A DNA stretch of 64,000 nucleotides from an uncultured Ruminococcus sp. Its GTDB lineage: Bacteria > Bacillota > Clostridia > Oscillospirales > Acutalibacteraceae. The stretch is taken from the NCBI GenBank assembly GCA_902765855.1, contig CACXBF010000005.1, positions 17,827 through 81,826 of the forward strand. Direction: 5' to 3'. Under the pieces are notes generated by a model. It was not told where the DNA came from and did no database searches. It saw nothing but the letters and a program-made list of their open reading frames with translations. Within the stretch, counting starts at the first letter, position 1. Each line of letters opens with the position of its first letter. Positions 43,215 through 52,353 of this stretch are shown here, one piece after another. The translations under genes were made by a program, and so were the position numbers.

Positions 43215-43721
43215 TTATGCCATTCTGTAAATATATCTACAAATTTTCCTGTTTTCTCCCTGATAATTTCCAACACCCTCAAATAGCTTTATAAAACCTG
43301 TACGCTCTAAAACAATTTTTGAGGCAACATTATCAGCAAGACAAATACCAAAAATAGCATCTATATTCATTTTTTTCATAATTACAGGTAAAAAGGCTTT
43401 TACAGCTTCTGTCGCATAACCGTGCTTTGTAAACTCTTTTCCTATATGATAACCTATTTCCCAGCCCTCGTCAATGAGAACAGCCTGAACATATCCAATA
43501 TTTTTTCCATTTTTTAATAAAATAGGATATACATAAGGGCCACTTTCGCCATTATATTGCTCAATCAAATATTCAAGAGTTTCTTTTGCTTCTTCAACAG
43601 TTTCAAAAACCTCGTCAGGAACAAATTTTCGGTTATCCTCATCAAGAGAATTGAGATGAACACTTTCTGCCATTGACAAATCAAATTCTGTGATGAGCAA
43701 TCTTTCTGTTTCTATATTCAT
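43215..43721 (-). CDS. GNAT family acetyltransferase (RimJ/RimL-like)
   Basis: Probable acetyl-CoA-dependent N-acetyltransferase. ETERLLITEFDLSMAESVHL opens the protein as in RimJ/RimL-type members. The acetyl-CoA region is GYHIGKEFTKHGYATEAVKA (about 88-107), and the last strand includes VLERTGFIKLFEGVGNYQ. Substrate unknown. AAGGTGG precedes the ATG. The gene lies between nadD and yqeK, a spot usually without extra genes, so it looks like an insertion in a conserved cluster. Confidence 0.87.
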   Translation of the reverse strand: MNIETERLLITEFDLSMAESVHLNSLDEDNRKFVPDEVFETVEEAKETLEYLIEQYNGESGPYVYPILLKNGKNIGYVQAVLIDEGWEIGYHIGKEFTKHGYATEAVKAFLPVIMKKMNIDAIFGICLADNVASKIVLERTGFIKLFEGVGNYQGENRKICRYIYRMA

Positions 43722-43799
43722 AAAACCACCTTAAAAATACAGGTTAATATGCAACTATATTTTCATTTATAAAATCAAATTTATTATTAATTAATATTT

Positions 43800-44399
43800 C
43801 TATAAATACAAACCTTTTTCAAGAATATAATTTTCAACCCGCTTAGGAACGAGTTTATCAATAGACTTTCCATTCTTGATAGCTTCTCGGATTTCACTTG
43901 ATGAAACTTCCGGCAAGGTAAGGTTAAGCACCTGTGTTTCAGCACCTATTGATTTCAGAAAAGTTTCTCTGTCGATAAGCTCTTGTCTGCCACCGACTCC
44001 TTTTCTCGGAACTCCGCATATTTTCGCAAGCTTAAAGATTATTTCTGGATTTTTCCATGTTTCTATTGAAAGAAACATATCCGCTCCCATAATCAGAAAT
44101 AAATCATCAGTGGGATAGATAGAATGTAATTCTTGCAAGGTTTCATAGGTATAGCTTTTCCCGCCACGCTTAATTTCTATATCAGAAATTTCCACCTTTG
44201 GAATATCAGAAATACAAAGCTTGCACATTGCTATTCTGTCCTGCGGAGAAACAGGTGATTCAACCAATTTATGCGGTGGTAAGAATGACGGTACAACAAG
44301 AAGTTTATCAAGATTAAGCTCACTGATAATTCCTTTTATAAGCTGAATATGTCCGTTATGTATTGGATTAAAGCTTCCGCCAAACATTCCTATCCGCAC
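43800..44399 (-). CDS. nadD: Nicotinate-nucleotide adenylyltransferase
   Basis: Converts nicotinate mononucleotide and ATP to deamido-NAD in NAD synthesis. Motifs: RIGMFGGSFNPIHNGHIQLI (HxGH motif), PSFLPPHKLVESPVSPQDR and the C-terminal LPEVSSSEIREAIKNGKSID (SSTxIR-like). The start is a GTG at 44399 giving MRIGMFGG, the usual beginning; GGGGTGA lies upstream. A GTG three codons earlier is possible. It precedes the GNAT/yqeK/rsfS cluster. Confidence 0.95.
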   Translation of the reverse strand: MRIGMFGGSFNPIHNGHIQLIKGIISELNLDKLLVVPSFLPPHKLVESPVSPQDRIAMCKLCISDIPKVEISDIEIKRGGKSYTYETLQELHSIYPTDDLFLIMGADMFLSIETWKNPEIIFKLAKICGVPRKGVGGRQELIDRETFLKSIGAETQVLNLTLPEVSSSEIREAIKNGKSIDKLVPKRVENYILEKGLYL

Positions 44400-44445
44400 A
44401 CATTTCACCCCATCTTTTATTCACATCTAAATTTTTAAACTTAAT

Positions 44446-44706
44446 AGTTTCGCTCGAGGCGGAGTGCCTCCGCTGTCAAGACGCGTTCTACTTTTTTGTT
44501 AAATTAAAACTTGCTATTCGCGTCTAAATTTTTAACTTAAAAGTTTCGCTCGAGCCTTTTCAAAGGCTCGCAGTTTCCAAAGGCAGAGCCTTTGTTCGCC
44601 GTCCGCAGACGGCGAAATTCTTTTATACTCCTCAAAGCGCAGGAGGGTAGAAAAACATTCCAGCGGAATGTTTTTCGTAGGGAACCCTCGCAGGGGGGTC
44701 CCTACA
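44446..44706. repeat. Intergenic palindromic repeat block, copy 4 (inverted) with extra hairpins
   Basis: 44446-44480 and about 44540-44575 both begin AGTTTCGCTCGAG. The second continues with modules that are the reverse complement of copies 1 and 3 (GAGCCTTTTCAAAGGCTCGC, TTTCCAAAGGC). A CGCCGTC/GACGGCG palindrome follows at about 44598-44616. Two further perfect palindromes occur at 44651-44675 (AAAAACATTCC/GGAATGTTTTT) and 44678-44706 (GTAGGGA/TCCCTAC). This is the longest repeat block in the window and fills the nadD to yhbY gap, which has no gene. Confidence 0.8.
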
Positions 44707-44778
44707 AAAAATAAATGTCAGTTAAAGCCTTGAACTTAATAATTTTCCAAAGTTATTATCAAACTCACATTATATCAA

Positions 44779-45084
44779 TTACTTTTTCTTAGATGTCTTT
44801 GGAAGAATGATTTTAGGCTCTTTGTCATTTCTTCTATATAGAACAAACTTTGAACCTATAACCTGTACGACCTCGCTGTTTGTTGACTTTGCGATTTCTT
44901 CAGCAACCTCTCTTGGAGTAATCTCCGCAGAGTTAAGAACCTTTCCCTTAATAAGCTCACGAGCCGCTAAAGCGTCATCAGCTTGCTTAATAATATTTTC
45001 ATTCATATTGCCCTTGCCTACCATAATGATAGTATCAATATCAACTGCAAGAGAACGCAAAAATGCTCTTTGTTTACTTGTCAT
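44779..45084 (-). CDS. yhbY: YhbY family RNA-binding protein
   Basis: CRM-domain (CRS1-YhbY) protein associated with pre-50S ribosomes. The N-terminus (MTSKQRAFLRSLAVDIDTII) and the GxxG-type loop in MVGKGNMNENIIKQADDALA, then AREIAKGK-like segments (AARELIKGKVL, STNSEVVQVIGSKFVLYRRN), match the family. Length, 101 residues, is typical. It lies 9 bp after rdgB and upstream of the repeat block; AAGGAGA precedes the ATG. Confidence 0.94.
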   Translation of the reverse strand: MTSKQRAFLRSLAVDIDTIIMVGKGNMNENIIKQADDALAARELIKGKVLNSAEITPREVAEEIAKSTNSEVVQVIGSKFVLYRRNDKEPKIILPKTSKKK

Positions 45085-45093
45085 AATATCTCC

Positions 45094-45699
45094 TTAAAAT
45101 TTCTTTTCTTTTAATTTTTCTCTTAGTTTTTCAGCTAAAGCTCTAAGCGCCTTTCCTCTATGGCTCATAGCGTCCTTTTGTATGCTTGAAAGCTCTGCAA
45201 ATGTTTTGTTATCATCTGTGAAGAAAATCGGGTCATAGCCAAAACCATTGTTTCCTCTCGGAGCAAAACCGATTGAACCATCGCAAGAGCCTTCAACCTC
45301 AATCTTACTGCCATCAGGGAAGTAACAGCAAATAGCACAAACAAAATGTGCTGTACGCTGACCATCAGGCGTATCTTTAAGCTCAATCATAAGCTTTTCA
45401 ATCTTTTCCTCATCAGACGCACCCTCACCCGCATATCTTGCAGAATAAACTCCAGGTCTGCCGCCAAGAGCGTCGACCATAAGTCCTGAATCATCTGCAA
45501 TAGCAGGCATACCTGTTGCTTCGCAAGCACTCTTTGCTTTAAGTTCTGCATTTTCTGCAAAAGTTTTTCCTGTTTCATTTACCTCTGGCAATTTTTCTCC
45601 ACATTCCTCTGCAGAAATAACTGAAATTCCGAGTGGCTTTAAAATTCTGTCAAATTCTTTAATTTTATTTTCGTTATGTGTAGCAGCTATATAAATCAT
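45094..45699 (-). CDS. rdgB: XTP/dITP diphosphatase (RdgB/HAM1)
   Basis: House-cleaning pyrophosphatase that removes dITP and XTP to keep deaminated purines out of DNA. Motifs are IAATHNENKIKEFDRIL, PAIADDSGLMVDALGGRPGV then YSARYAGEG, and GYDPIFFTDDNKTFAELSSI, ending SHRGKALRALAEKL. Length, 201 residues, is typical. An AGGAGGT site precedes the ATG. It follows ftsY by 30 bp and precedes yhbY. Confidence 0.97.
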   Translation of the reverse strand: MIYIAATHNENKIKEFDRILKPLGISVISAEECGEKLPEVNETGKTFAENAELKAKSACEATGMPAIADDSGLMVDALGGRPGVYSARYAGEGASDEEKIEKLMIELKDTPDGQRTAHFVCAICCYFPDGSKIEVEGSCDGSIGFAPRGNNGFGYDPIFFTDDNKTFAELSSIQKDAMSHRGKALRALAEKLREKLKEKKF

Positions 45700-45729
45700 A
45701 TTATAACCTCCTGTAAAATAGGCAGTTCA

Positions 45730-46653
45730 TTATTCTTCATTGTTATCATTTGTAAAAAGCGCTTTTGCAAAATCTGATGGATTGAATGGTTGTAAATCGT
45801 CAATTTGTTCTCCGACGCCGATATATTTAACCGGAATTTTAAGGTCGTCCATAATCGCAAGAACGACACCGCCCTTAGCTGTACCGTCAAGCTTTGTAAG
45901 AACAATACCTGTAATTCCTGCGGCATTCTGAAATTCTCTTGCCTGATTAACCGCATTTTGACCTGTTGTTGCATCAAGTACAAGCAAAACCTCTTTATCA
46001 GCATCAGGAAGCTCTCTGTCGATAATTCTGTTAATCTTAGCAAGCTCGTCCATAAGATGCTTTTTGTTGTGAAGTCTTCCTGCTGTATCTGCAATAATTA
46101 CATCGCTGCCCTTAGCCTTTGCCGAAGAAATTGCATCAAACACAACAGCTGCAGGGTCCGAACCTTCTTGTTGCTTAACAATATCCGCACCTGAACGCTC
46201 TGCCCAGATTTCAAGCTGGTCTATAGCAGCGGCTCTGAACGTATCGGCGGCGGCAAGAGTAACCTTTTTTCCGGAACGAACAAGATTTGCAGCAATCTTT
46301 CCGATAGTAGTAGTTTTACCGACGCCATTTACACCTATTACAAGAATGATTGACGGCTTTGTATTTATCATCAATTCATTTGAATCGCCAAGCATATCGG
46401 CAATAACATCAGCCAATAAATCGTGAATCATTGCAGGGTCGGTAATACCCTCTTTTTTAACTCTTTTTCTTAGCTCATCACAAATATGCTCTGAGGTTGT
46501 TACACCTACATCGCCCATAATAAGCAATTCCAAAAGTTCCTCAAAAAGTTCTTCATCAATCTTTGTAAAGGACTTGAGCATTGTATCAATCTGACCGACA
46601 ATGGCGTCCCTTGTCTTTTTAAGTCCCTCTTTTATTTTCTTGAATAAACCCAT
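45730..46653 (-). CDS. ftsY: Signal recognition particle receptor FtsY
   Basis: SRP GTPase receptor that docks nascent-chain complexes at the membrane. The short N-terminal region (GLFKKIKEGLKKTRDAI) lacks the long acidic A domain of E. coli. G-motifs are clear: VIGVNGVGKTTTIGKIAANL, DTFRAAAIDQLEIWAE, DTAGRLHNKKHLMDELAKI, and TKLDGTAKGGVVLAIMDDL. The ATG at 46653 (MGLFKK) is preferred over one four codons upstream that abuts the AAAGGA site. Found 47 bp downstream of a small membrane-protein gene and smc, the smc-ftsY pairing known in Firmicutes. Confidence 0.96.
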   Translation of the reverse strand: MGLFKKIKEGLKKTRDAIVGQIDTMLKSFTKIDEELFEELLELLIMGDVGVTTSEHICDELRKRVKKEGITDPAMIHDLLADVIADMLGDSNELMINTKPSIILVIGVNGVGKTTTIGKIAANLVRSGKKVTLAAADTFRAAAIDQLEIWAERSGADIVKQQEGSDPAAVVFDAISSAKAKGSDVIIADTAGRLHNKKHLMDELAKINRIIDRELPDADKEVLLVLDATTGQNAVNQAREFQNAAGITGIVLTKLDGTAKGGVVLAIMDDLKIPVKYIGVGEQIDDLQPFNPSDFAKALFTNDNNEE

Positions 46654-46693
46654 ATTGTTTATCATTCCTTTACTACAAGAATTTGTTTAAGAC

Positions 46694-47026
46694 TCAATCC
46701 AAAACTACTGATTTTTTCTTTCCGTTTTTCTTTCGTGGATATTCTCTGATTCTCACAACAAAATCAAGGTTTACAGCTTCAACAGTATTTCCTGTTTCCA
46801 AAAGCAAGGCATTTTTTGGAATCTCCTTTATAGTTCCCTGAATTGAAGAGCCATTGAATGTATATATAATACATTCTTTATCTATAAAGTTTTTTGCTAG
46901 TTCCAACATTTTCTCTTTATCTCCTTTTTTTCTTTTGAGATTCACAATAGTATAATTTTCTTTTTGCTTTCTTACAAAAAGAAGCAAAATTATGGTGATA
47001 AATATTATTAGAACCGGAATCAACAT
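46694..47026 (-). CDS. Small membrane-anchored protein with Sm-like C-terminal domain
   Basis: An N-terminal helix (PVLIIFITIILLLFV) is followed by a short Lys-rich segment and a roughly 45-residue beta-rich domain, AKNFIDKECIIYTFNGSSIQ, GTIKEIPKNALLLETGNTVE, AVNLDFVVRIREYP. The pattern of a hydrophobic strand followed by Gly and a ligand strand resembles LSm/YlxS-like folds, but I cannot name a family. The Lys-rich tail is KKNGKKKSVV. It lies between smc and ftsY with short gaps on either side, so it may be part of their operon. Confidence 0.7.
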   Translation of the reverse strand: MLIPVLIIFITIILLLFVRKQKENYTIVNLKRKKGDKEKMLELAKNFIDKECIIYTFNGSSIQGTIKEIPKNALLLETGNTVEAVNLDFVVRIREYPRKKNGKKKSVVLD

Positions 47027-47045
47027 ATCACTTCCATATAAAATT

Positions 47046-50000
47046 TCATCGAGCCTTTAAACCAAGTTTTTGCTCAATTTCAGATGCTCTCAATTCAAGC
47101 AATTTAGATATACCCTCATCCTGCATTGTAACACCATAAAGTACATCAGCTTCTTCCATAGTCCCTCGGCGGTGCGATATACATATAAACTGCGTCTTGT
47201 CATTCATACGGCGAAGATATTGTGCGAATCTGTCAACATTAACATCGTCAAGAGCCGCCTCTATTTCGTCCATCACGCAGAATGGCGCAGGACTTACTTT
47301 CATTATAGCAAAATATAGCGCGATTGCAACAAGAGCTTTTTCTCCACCAGACAAAAGCTCAATATGAGATACAATCTTTCCCGGAGGTGAAACCTTGATT
47401 TCAATTCCCGTTGTAAGAACATTGTCTGGGTCTGTGAGCGAAAGCTCTCCGCTTCCGCCTCCAAAAAGCTCCAAGAAAGTCTGCTTGAAGTTTTCGTTTA
47501 TAAGTGCAAAACGCTCTACAAAAATATCCTGCATCTGATGTGTAAGTTCATCTATAAGTTTAAGTAACTCTGCTTTTGAGGTTTCAACATCGCCAATCTG
47601 AGTTTTAAGGAATTCGTATCTTTCGCTGACTTCCTTATATTCATCAATAGCCGAAACATTGACACTTCCTAAAGCACGGATTTTTTGCTTTAATTCCGAA
47701 AGTCTGCGTTGTGCCTTAGGAACATCTGGAATTTCAGGAGCTTTTTCCTCTGCCTCACGCTTAGTAAGCTCATATTCCTCCCAAAGCTTAGAAATAATTG
47801 TGTCATACTCATTTTGGAGATTATCTTTCTTTTCAGAAAGTCTTGCCAATTCACCACCTAAGCGTTCACGCTTTGCAGTTTCCTCACGCTCGTCTTGACG
47901 GAGTTTTGTTTGCTTTTTTTCAAGTTCTATTCTTACCTGTGATTGTTCAGTAATCAGGCTTGAATTGCCCTTAGATTGTTCAGAAAGTGCATTCGCCTGT
48001 GCAGTAAGTTCGGCAATCTTAGCTTTAAGCTCAACATTCTTTGCCTTTATGTTCTCGCTCTCAGCATTAAGAGCTTCAATTCTGCCACTTCCCGAATTTT
48101 TTCTGAGTATAAAACTTTCTATATCAGCATTGAGAGCCTCAATATCCTTTTCAGTTGTAACAATGGAAAGTCTTGTTTCCTGCAAACCGTTTGAAAGTTC
48201 CTCTCTTTTTTTGAGAAGTTCTTCCCTACTTCCTGAAAGAGTTCCCGCAAGAGATTCAAGTTCAGCTATTTTCTGCTTATATTCTTGAGTAAGTTTTTCG
48301 GCCTCTTCGCGTTCAAGTTTCAGCGATTCTATTCTCTCATCAGACCTTGCATAATCTGTATTAAGTTCTGCAAGAAGTTTTTGAGTGCTTTCGATTTCAG
48401 ATTCACGGCTCTTTTTTTCAGCCTCAATCTTAACCTTATCGCCCTGCATAATATACAGTTCGCTTTGAGCCGTTGAAAGTTCAAATTTTATCTTAGAACT
48501 TTGCTCCGACGCCTGTCTTAACTTTTCGTTAACCTGTTCAAAATCTTCTTTAAGTTTTTGTGCTTGATTCTTGATGCTCTCTATTTCGCTTGCTCTGCCA
48601 AGAAGTCCGGCACTTTTTGCAAGAGAACCACCGGTAAGCGAACCACCCGCATTGACAACCTGTCCGTCAAGTGTAACAACCTTAAAACGGTAATTATACC
48701 TCTTTGCAATATTTACAGCACAGTCGAGATTTTCCGCTATAACAATTCTGCCAAGCAAAGAGCCAAGAATACCCTTATAACAATCCTTACAGGAGCATAA
48801 TTCGGAAGCTACGCCGATAAAGCCCTCGCACTGCTCCAAGCCACGCTCATTGAAATCTCTTGCTTTAATAGTCGCAATCGGCAGGAAAGTTGCACGACCA
48901 CCGTTACAGCGTTTCAAAAATGCAATAGCCTTTTTAGCGTCTGCGTCTGTATCTGTAACTATGTTCTGCATAGCACCGCCAAGAGCTGTTTCAACAGCCG
49001 TGCTGTATTTCTTAGGAACGGAAATAACTCTTGAAACAGGTCCGTGTATTCCAGTCAAACCGCCATTTTTAACCTCACGCATAACTGTCTTAACGCTTGC
49101 AGCAAAGCCCTCAAGGTTGCGTTCTAAATCCTCTAAAAGTTTTGCTTTTCTGAAAAGCTGTTCACTGTCAAGGCGGAGCTTTTCGGAACCTGCTTTCAAT
49201 TCCTCGCACTGACGGCTTTTTTGCTCAAGTCTTAGTTCACAGCCCTTAGAAACATTGGTAAGTTCAGTTATTTTCTCATCGCAATCGGAAAGCATTTGTC
49301 CATAGTCTGCGATAATCTTTTTGAGTGTTTCAATCTGAGATGTTCTTTCCTTAATGTTGTTTTCAAAGGAATCCATTCTTGCACTTATCTCAGAAATTGA
49401 TGTTCCCGAAGTCATATATTTAACATTAACTTCGGCAAGCTCTGCTGTCAGCTTAGAAAGCTCTGCATTTATTGACATAAGCTTGTCACTGCTTTCGCTT
49501 TCACCGTCACGCAAGGTATTAAGTTTTTCAAGATATGTATTAAGGCTGTCCTTTAACCTTGAAAGCGTTGTTTCTTTATCCTTGATAAGCTGATGTTTTT
49601 TCTCAATTTCTGCATCTATCTCAACAGAACTGCGTTTTGTTTCGTCTATATCTGATGCAATTCTTGAAACAGTTTCCTGATTATGAAATATGTCGTTCTG
49701 AAGAACATTAACCTCTGCACGCTTACCGGCCGCCTCCTCGTCAAGACGGGAAGTTTCTGAACGCAAGGTTTCAATCTTCGCTGTAATATCGCTCTGCTTT
49801 GAGAAAAGTTCTTCAGTTTTAGCCTCAATATCCGTAAGAGCCTTTTGCGTTTCGTCATATTGGCTTTGTGCTATTGCTATTTTATCCTCCTGCTCTCTCA
49901 AGAGCCTTGTAGATTTATCAATAGTTTTCAGCCACAAGCCTATTTCAAGACCACGCTTCTCTTCCGCATATTCAAGATACGACTTTGCTTTCTCTGATTG

Positions 50001-50621
50001 TATTCTAAGTGGCTCTACACGACCTTCGAGTTCAGAAAGTATATCACGCAAACGAACAAGATTTTCTTCGGTTCTGCCAAGTCTGCGTTCTGCATCAGCT
50101 TTTCTGTAACGATAGCGTGAAATTCCTGCCGCTTCCTCGAAAATCTCTCGTCTGTCCTCACTCTTTGCTGCAACGATAGAATCAATCTTGCCCTGACTAA
50201 TCATAGAATATCCGTCACGGCCAAGACCTGTATCCATAAACAATTCATGAATATCCTGCAAACGAACTACGGTATTATTTATAAGATATTCACTTGCGCC
50301 CGAACGATAATATCTTCTTGTAACGGAAACCTCGTCTTTGTCAAAATCAAGAGTTCTGTCGCTGTTGTCAATAGTAAGGGTTACCTGTGCAAAGCCTGTT
50401 CTTTTACGATTCTTTGCACCGTTAAATACGACATCTTCCATCTTTGAGCAACGCAAAGTTTTCGGTGACTGTTCACCGAGAACCCAACGCATAGCGTCAC
50501 TTATATTACTTTTTCCGCTTCCGTTAGGACCAACAACTGCTGTTATTCCCTTAGTAAAGCTAAGTCTGGTCTTATCCGGAAAAGTTTTAAAGCCTTGAAG
50601 CTCAAGGGATTTTAATATCAC
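47046..50621 (-). CDS. smc: Chromosome segregation protein SMC
   Basis: ATPase core of the bacterial condensin; with ScpA and ScpB it compacts newly replicated origins. The 1191-residue protein has the N-terminal head (VVGPNGSGKSNISDAMRWVL, Walker A), a long coiled coil, a hinge at about residues 510-670 (GIHGPVSRVISVPKKYSTAV, VNAGGSLTGGSLAKSAGLLG), the returning coil, and the C-terminal head with LLSGGEKALVAIALYFAIMK (signature) and FCVMDEIEAALDDVNVD (Walker B). No internal break is visible. It begins a group with the small membrane gene and ftsY. Confidence 0.98.
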   Translation of the reverse strand: MILKSLELQGFKTFPDKTRLSFTKGITAVVGPNGSGKSNISDAMRWVLGEQSPKTLRCSKMEDVVFNGAKNRKRTGFAQVTLTIDNSDRTLDFDKDEVSVTRRYYRSGASEYLINNTVVRLQDIHELFMDTGLGRDGYSMISQGKIDSIVAAKSEDRREIFEEAAGISRYRYRKADAERRLGRTEENLVRLRDILSELEGRVEPLRIQSEKAKSYLEYAEEKRGLEIGLWLKTIDKSTRLLREQEDKIAIAQSQYDETQKALTDIEAKTEELFSKQSDITAKIETLRSETSRLDEEAAGKRAEVNVLQNDIFHNQETVSRIASDIDETKRSSVEIDAEIEKKHQLIKDKETTLSRLKDSLNTYLEKLNTLRDGESESSDKLMSINAELSKLTAELAEVNVKYMTSGTSISEISARMDSFENNIKERTSQIETLKKIIADYGQMLSDCDEKITELTNVSKGCELRLEQKSRQCEELKAGSEKLRLDSEQLFRKAKLLEDLERNLEGFAASVKTVMREVKNGGLTGIHGPVSRVISVPKKYSTAVETALGGAMQNIVTDTDADAKKAIAFLKRCNGGRATFLPIATIKARDFNERGLEQCEGFIGVASELCSCKDCYKGILGSLLGRIVIAENLDCAVNIAKRYNYRFKVVTLDGQVVNAGGSLTGGSLAKSAGLLGRASEIESIKNQAQKLKEDFEQVNEKLRQASEQSSKIKFELSTAQSELYIMQGDKVKIEAEKKSRESEIESTQKLLAELNTDYARSDERIESLKLEREEAEKLTQEYKQKIAELESLAGTLSGSREELLKKREELSNGLQETRLSIVTTEKDIEALNADIESFILRKNSGSGRIEALNAESENIKAKNVELKAKIAELTAQANALSEQSKGNSSLITEQSQVRIELEKKQTKLRQDEREETAKRERLGGELARLSEKKDNLQNEYDTIISKLWEEYELTKREAEEKAPEIPDVPKAQRRLSELKQKIRALGSVNVSAIDEYKEVSERYEFLKTQIGDVETSKAELLKLIDELTHQMQDIFVERFALINENFKQTFLELFGGGSGELSLTDPDNVLTTGIEIKVSPPGKIVSHIELLSGGEKALVAIALYFAIMKVSPAPFCVMDEIEAALDDVNVDRFAQYLRRMNDKTQFICISHRRGTMEEADVLYGVTMQDEGISKLLELRASEIEQKLGLKAR

Positions 50622-50683
50622 TGTATCACCACATTATAGATTAAATGTTAAGAGCTTTGCCCTTAATTGTTTGAAAGGTAAAA

Positions 50684-51310
50684 CTATTTTTCGAGCTTTT
50701 TATCTGAAAAACACTTATATCCCAATATACATATCGGCAAAAAATAAATGCACCATACTTCAAGTAAAATTGTTCCGAATATGTCATCTGTTTCCGATGT
50801 AAATACAGGAAACATAGGCACAAAAAAGCAAGAAACAAAGAATATACCATGTATCATAAGAAGTATTTTAAGACACTTGCTCTTTTTATCAACTGCTTTA
50901 ATATTCAAGCCTGTAAAGAATGTAGATAACGCCATAAATGCATAACCCAATAAGTCATAATTGAAAAAAAGACTTCCTGTATTACCATAACTTATAATCG
51001 ACAGAACTTCTTCACTCAAACCTGTATTCATATGTACAGTAGTACACTCTGCATAGTATACTATAAAAACCAACACTGCATATATTGAAGCAAAACACAT
51101 TGCAACAACACCACAGGATTTATTTTCCTTATCATTATTCTCATTAAGAGCAGCCATAAAGGGGATAAATCCAATAGCTATAAATATACTTGAAAGACAG
51201 CTTGCAAAAATTGTATTTAAAAAAAGTCCGAATATCATAGATATCGCAAATGCCAAAACAGCAAGTCCTGTAACTGCTGAACCGATTTTTCCAAAAGTCG
51301 TATTTTTCAC
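50684..51310 (-). CDS. Putative multi-pass membrane protein, 208 residues
   Basis: About five to six hydrophobic segments are visible (GLAVLAFAISMIFGLFLNTI, SCLSSIFIAIGFIPFMAAL, VVAMCFASIYAVLVFIVYYA, DLLGYAFMALSTFFTGLN, ILLMIHGIFFVSCFFVPMF, LEVWCIYFLPICILGY). A short acidic loop NENNDKENKS lies between helix 2 and 3. I do not recognise the family with confidence. It lies 26 bp upstream of nothing conserved: between the radical SAM gene and smc. A degenerate repeat motif follows it around 50645-50665. Confidence 0.7.
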   Translation of the reverse strand: MKNTTFGKIGSAVTGLAVLAFAISMIFGLFLNTIFASCLSSIFIAIGFIPFMAALNENNDKENKSCGVVAMCFASIYAVLVFIVYYAECTTVHMNTGLSEEVLSIISYGNTGSLFFNYDLLGYAFMALSTFFTGLNIKAVDKKSKCLKILLMIHGIFFVSCFFVPMFPVFTSETDDIFGTILLEVWCIYFLPICILGYKCFSDKKLEK

Positions 51311-51336
51311 TTTTTATTCTCCTAAGTCAGTTTGTA

Positions 51337-52353
51337 TCAACCGCAATCTGGAACTTGCCGAAGCTTCACCTCGTATCTTTCCAAACGCATTTCCTGACGA
51401 ACTATTACATTAAATCCAAGTCGATTTAACCTATCAATATTTTTGCGTTTTTGTCCGACAAACCTCGAAACCGAACGAGGATTGACATAAACCTCTATTG
51501 TACCTTTATGTATACCGCTCTTTTCAAGCTCCTTTATACAGTTGCTATACATAATCTCGCTTTCACAAAGTTCACGAAAAGCAGGGTGAAATGCTCCTGC
51601 CGCCATACCCTCACGCAGACTGTCGCTATCGTGCAGTCCTAAGCGAATGACATTTATATGTCGGTTTTCAAAGTACAGCAAAAGTTCAGCACAAAGCTTT
51701 ACAGCGTCCTCGAGCGTCTGCGGCTGATAATCCTTAGACCTATATAGTTCATAAAGCTCTGTTCCCTTGATAACCACCGTAGGATAAATTCTGACCGTAT
51801 CAGGATTGAGGTCGGCTATTTCGTAGGCACTTTCCCTGTCACGCTCATCATTGCTCTTATAAAGTCCTGTCATCATTTGCAGTCCAAGAGAAAAACCGTC
51901 CTCAGAAATCATCTTTGAGGAATTTATAATATCGGCTCTTGTATGACCTCTTTCGTTAGCCGCAAGAACCTCATCATTCATACTTTGAGCACCAAGCTCT
52001 ATTGCAGTAACTCCATACTTATGAAGTATATCAAGAATTTCGCTATCAATAGCATCCGGACGGGTTGAAATTCTTATACCCGCAAATTCACCTGACTTAA
52101 CAACAGGAGCGGCGGCTGAAAGCAAACTTTCCATATAAGCCTTATCAATAGCCGTAAAGCTTCCGCCGAAAAATGCAATTTCTGCATTTTTAGTATTCTC
52201 TTTAAGACTTTCTCTCGCGATAGTTATTGCGTTCTTTACATCATTTGTACAAGGTTGGCTTTGCTGTCCTGTAATTTCACGCTGATTGCAAAAGCTGCAA
52301 TTATGTGGACAACCGTTATGTGGTACAAAAATTGCTACATTTGAGTGTTTCAA
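51337..52353 (-). CDS. Radical SAM protein, Elp3-like group
   Basis: Iron-sulphur radical SAM enzyme. The cluster motif is VPHNGCPHNCSFCNQREITG (CxxxCxxC), followed by AFFGGSFTAIDKAYMESLLS and the C-terminal IRLGLHDSDSLREG. This arrangement resembles the Elp3/HemN-like proteins, with YhcC-type members nearest. Only the radical SAM half is present; no acetyltransferase domain follows, so it is not a full Elp3. Its start codon overlaps the RNase III stop by 4 nt. Substrate unknown. Confidence 0.87.
   Translation of the reverse strand: MKHSNVAIFVPHNGCPHNCSFCNQREITGQQSQPCTNDVKNAITIARESLKENTKNAEIAFFGGSFTAIDKAYMESLLSAAAPVVKSGEFAGIRISTRPDAIDSEILDILHKYGVTAIELGAQSMNDEVLAANERGHTRADIINSSKMISEDGFSLGLQMMTGLYKSNDERDRESAYEIADLNPDTVRIYPTVVIKGTELYELYRSKDYQPQTLEDAVKLCAELLLYFENRHINVIRLGLHDSDSLREGMAAGAFHPAFRELCESEIMYSNCIKELEKSGIHKGTIEVYVNPRSVSRFVGQKRKNIDRLNRLGFNVIVRQEMRLERYEVKLRQVPDCG

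Noticed and set aside
50645-50683. A fifth palindromic repeat copy after smc
   Set aside because: Only about 20 bp (GTTAAGAGCTTTGCCCTTAA) resemble the family; too short to list as a feature.
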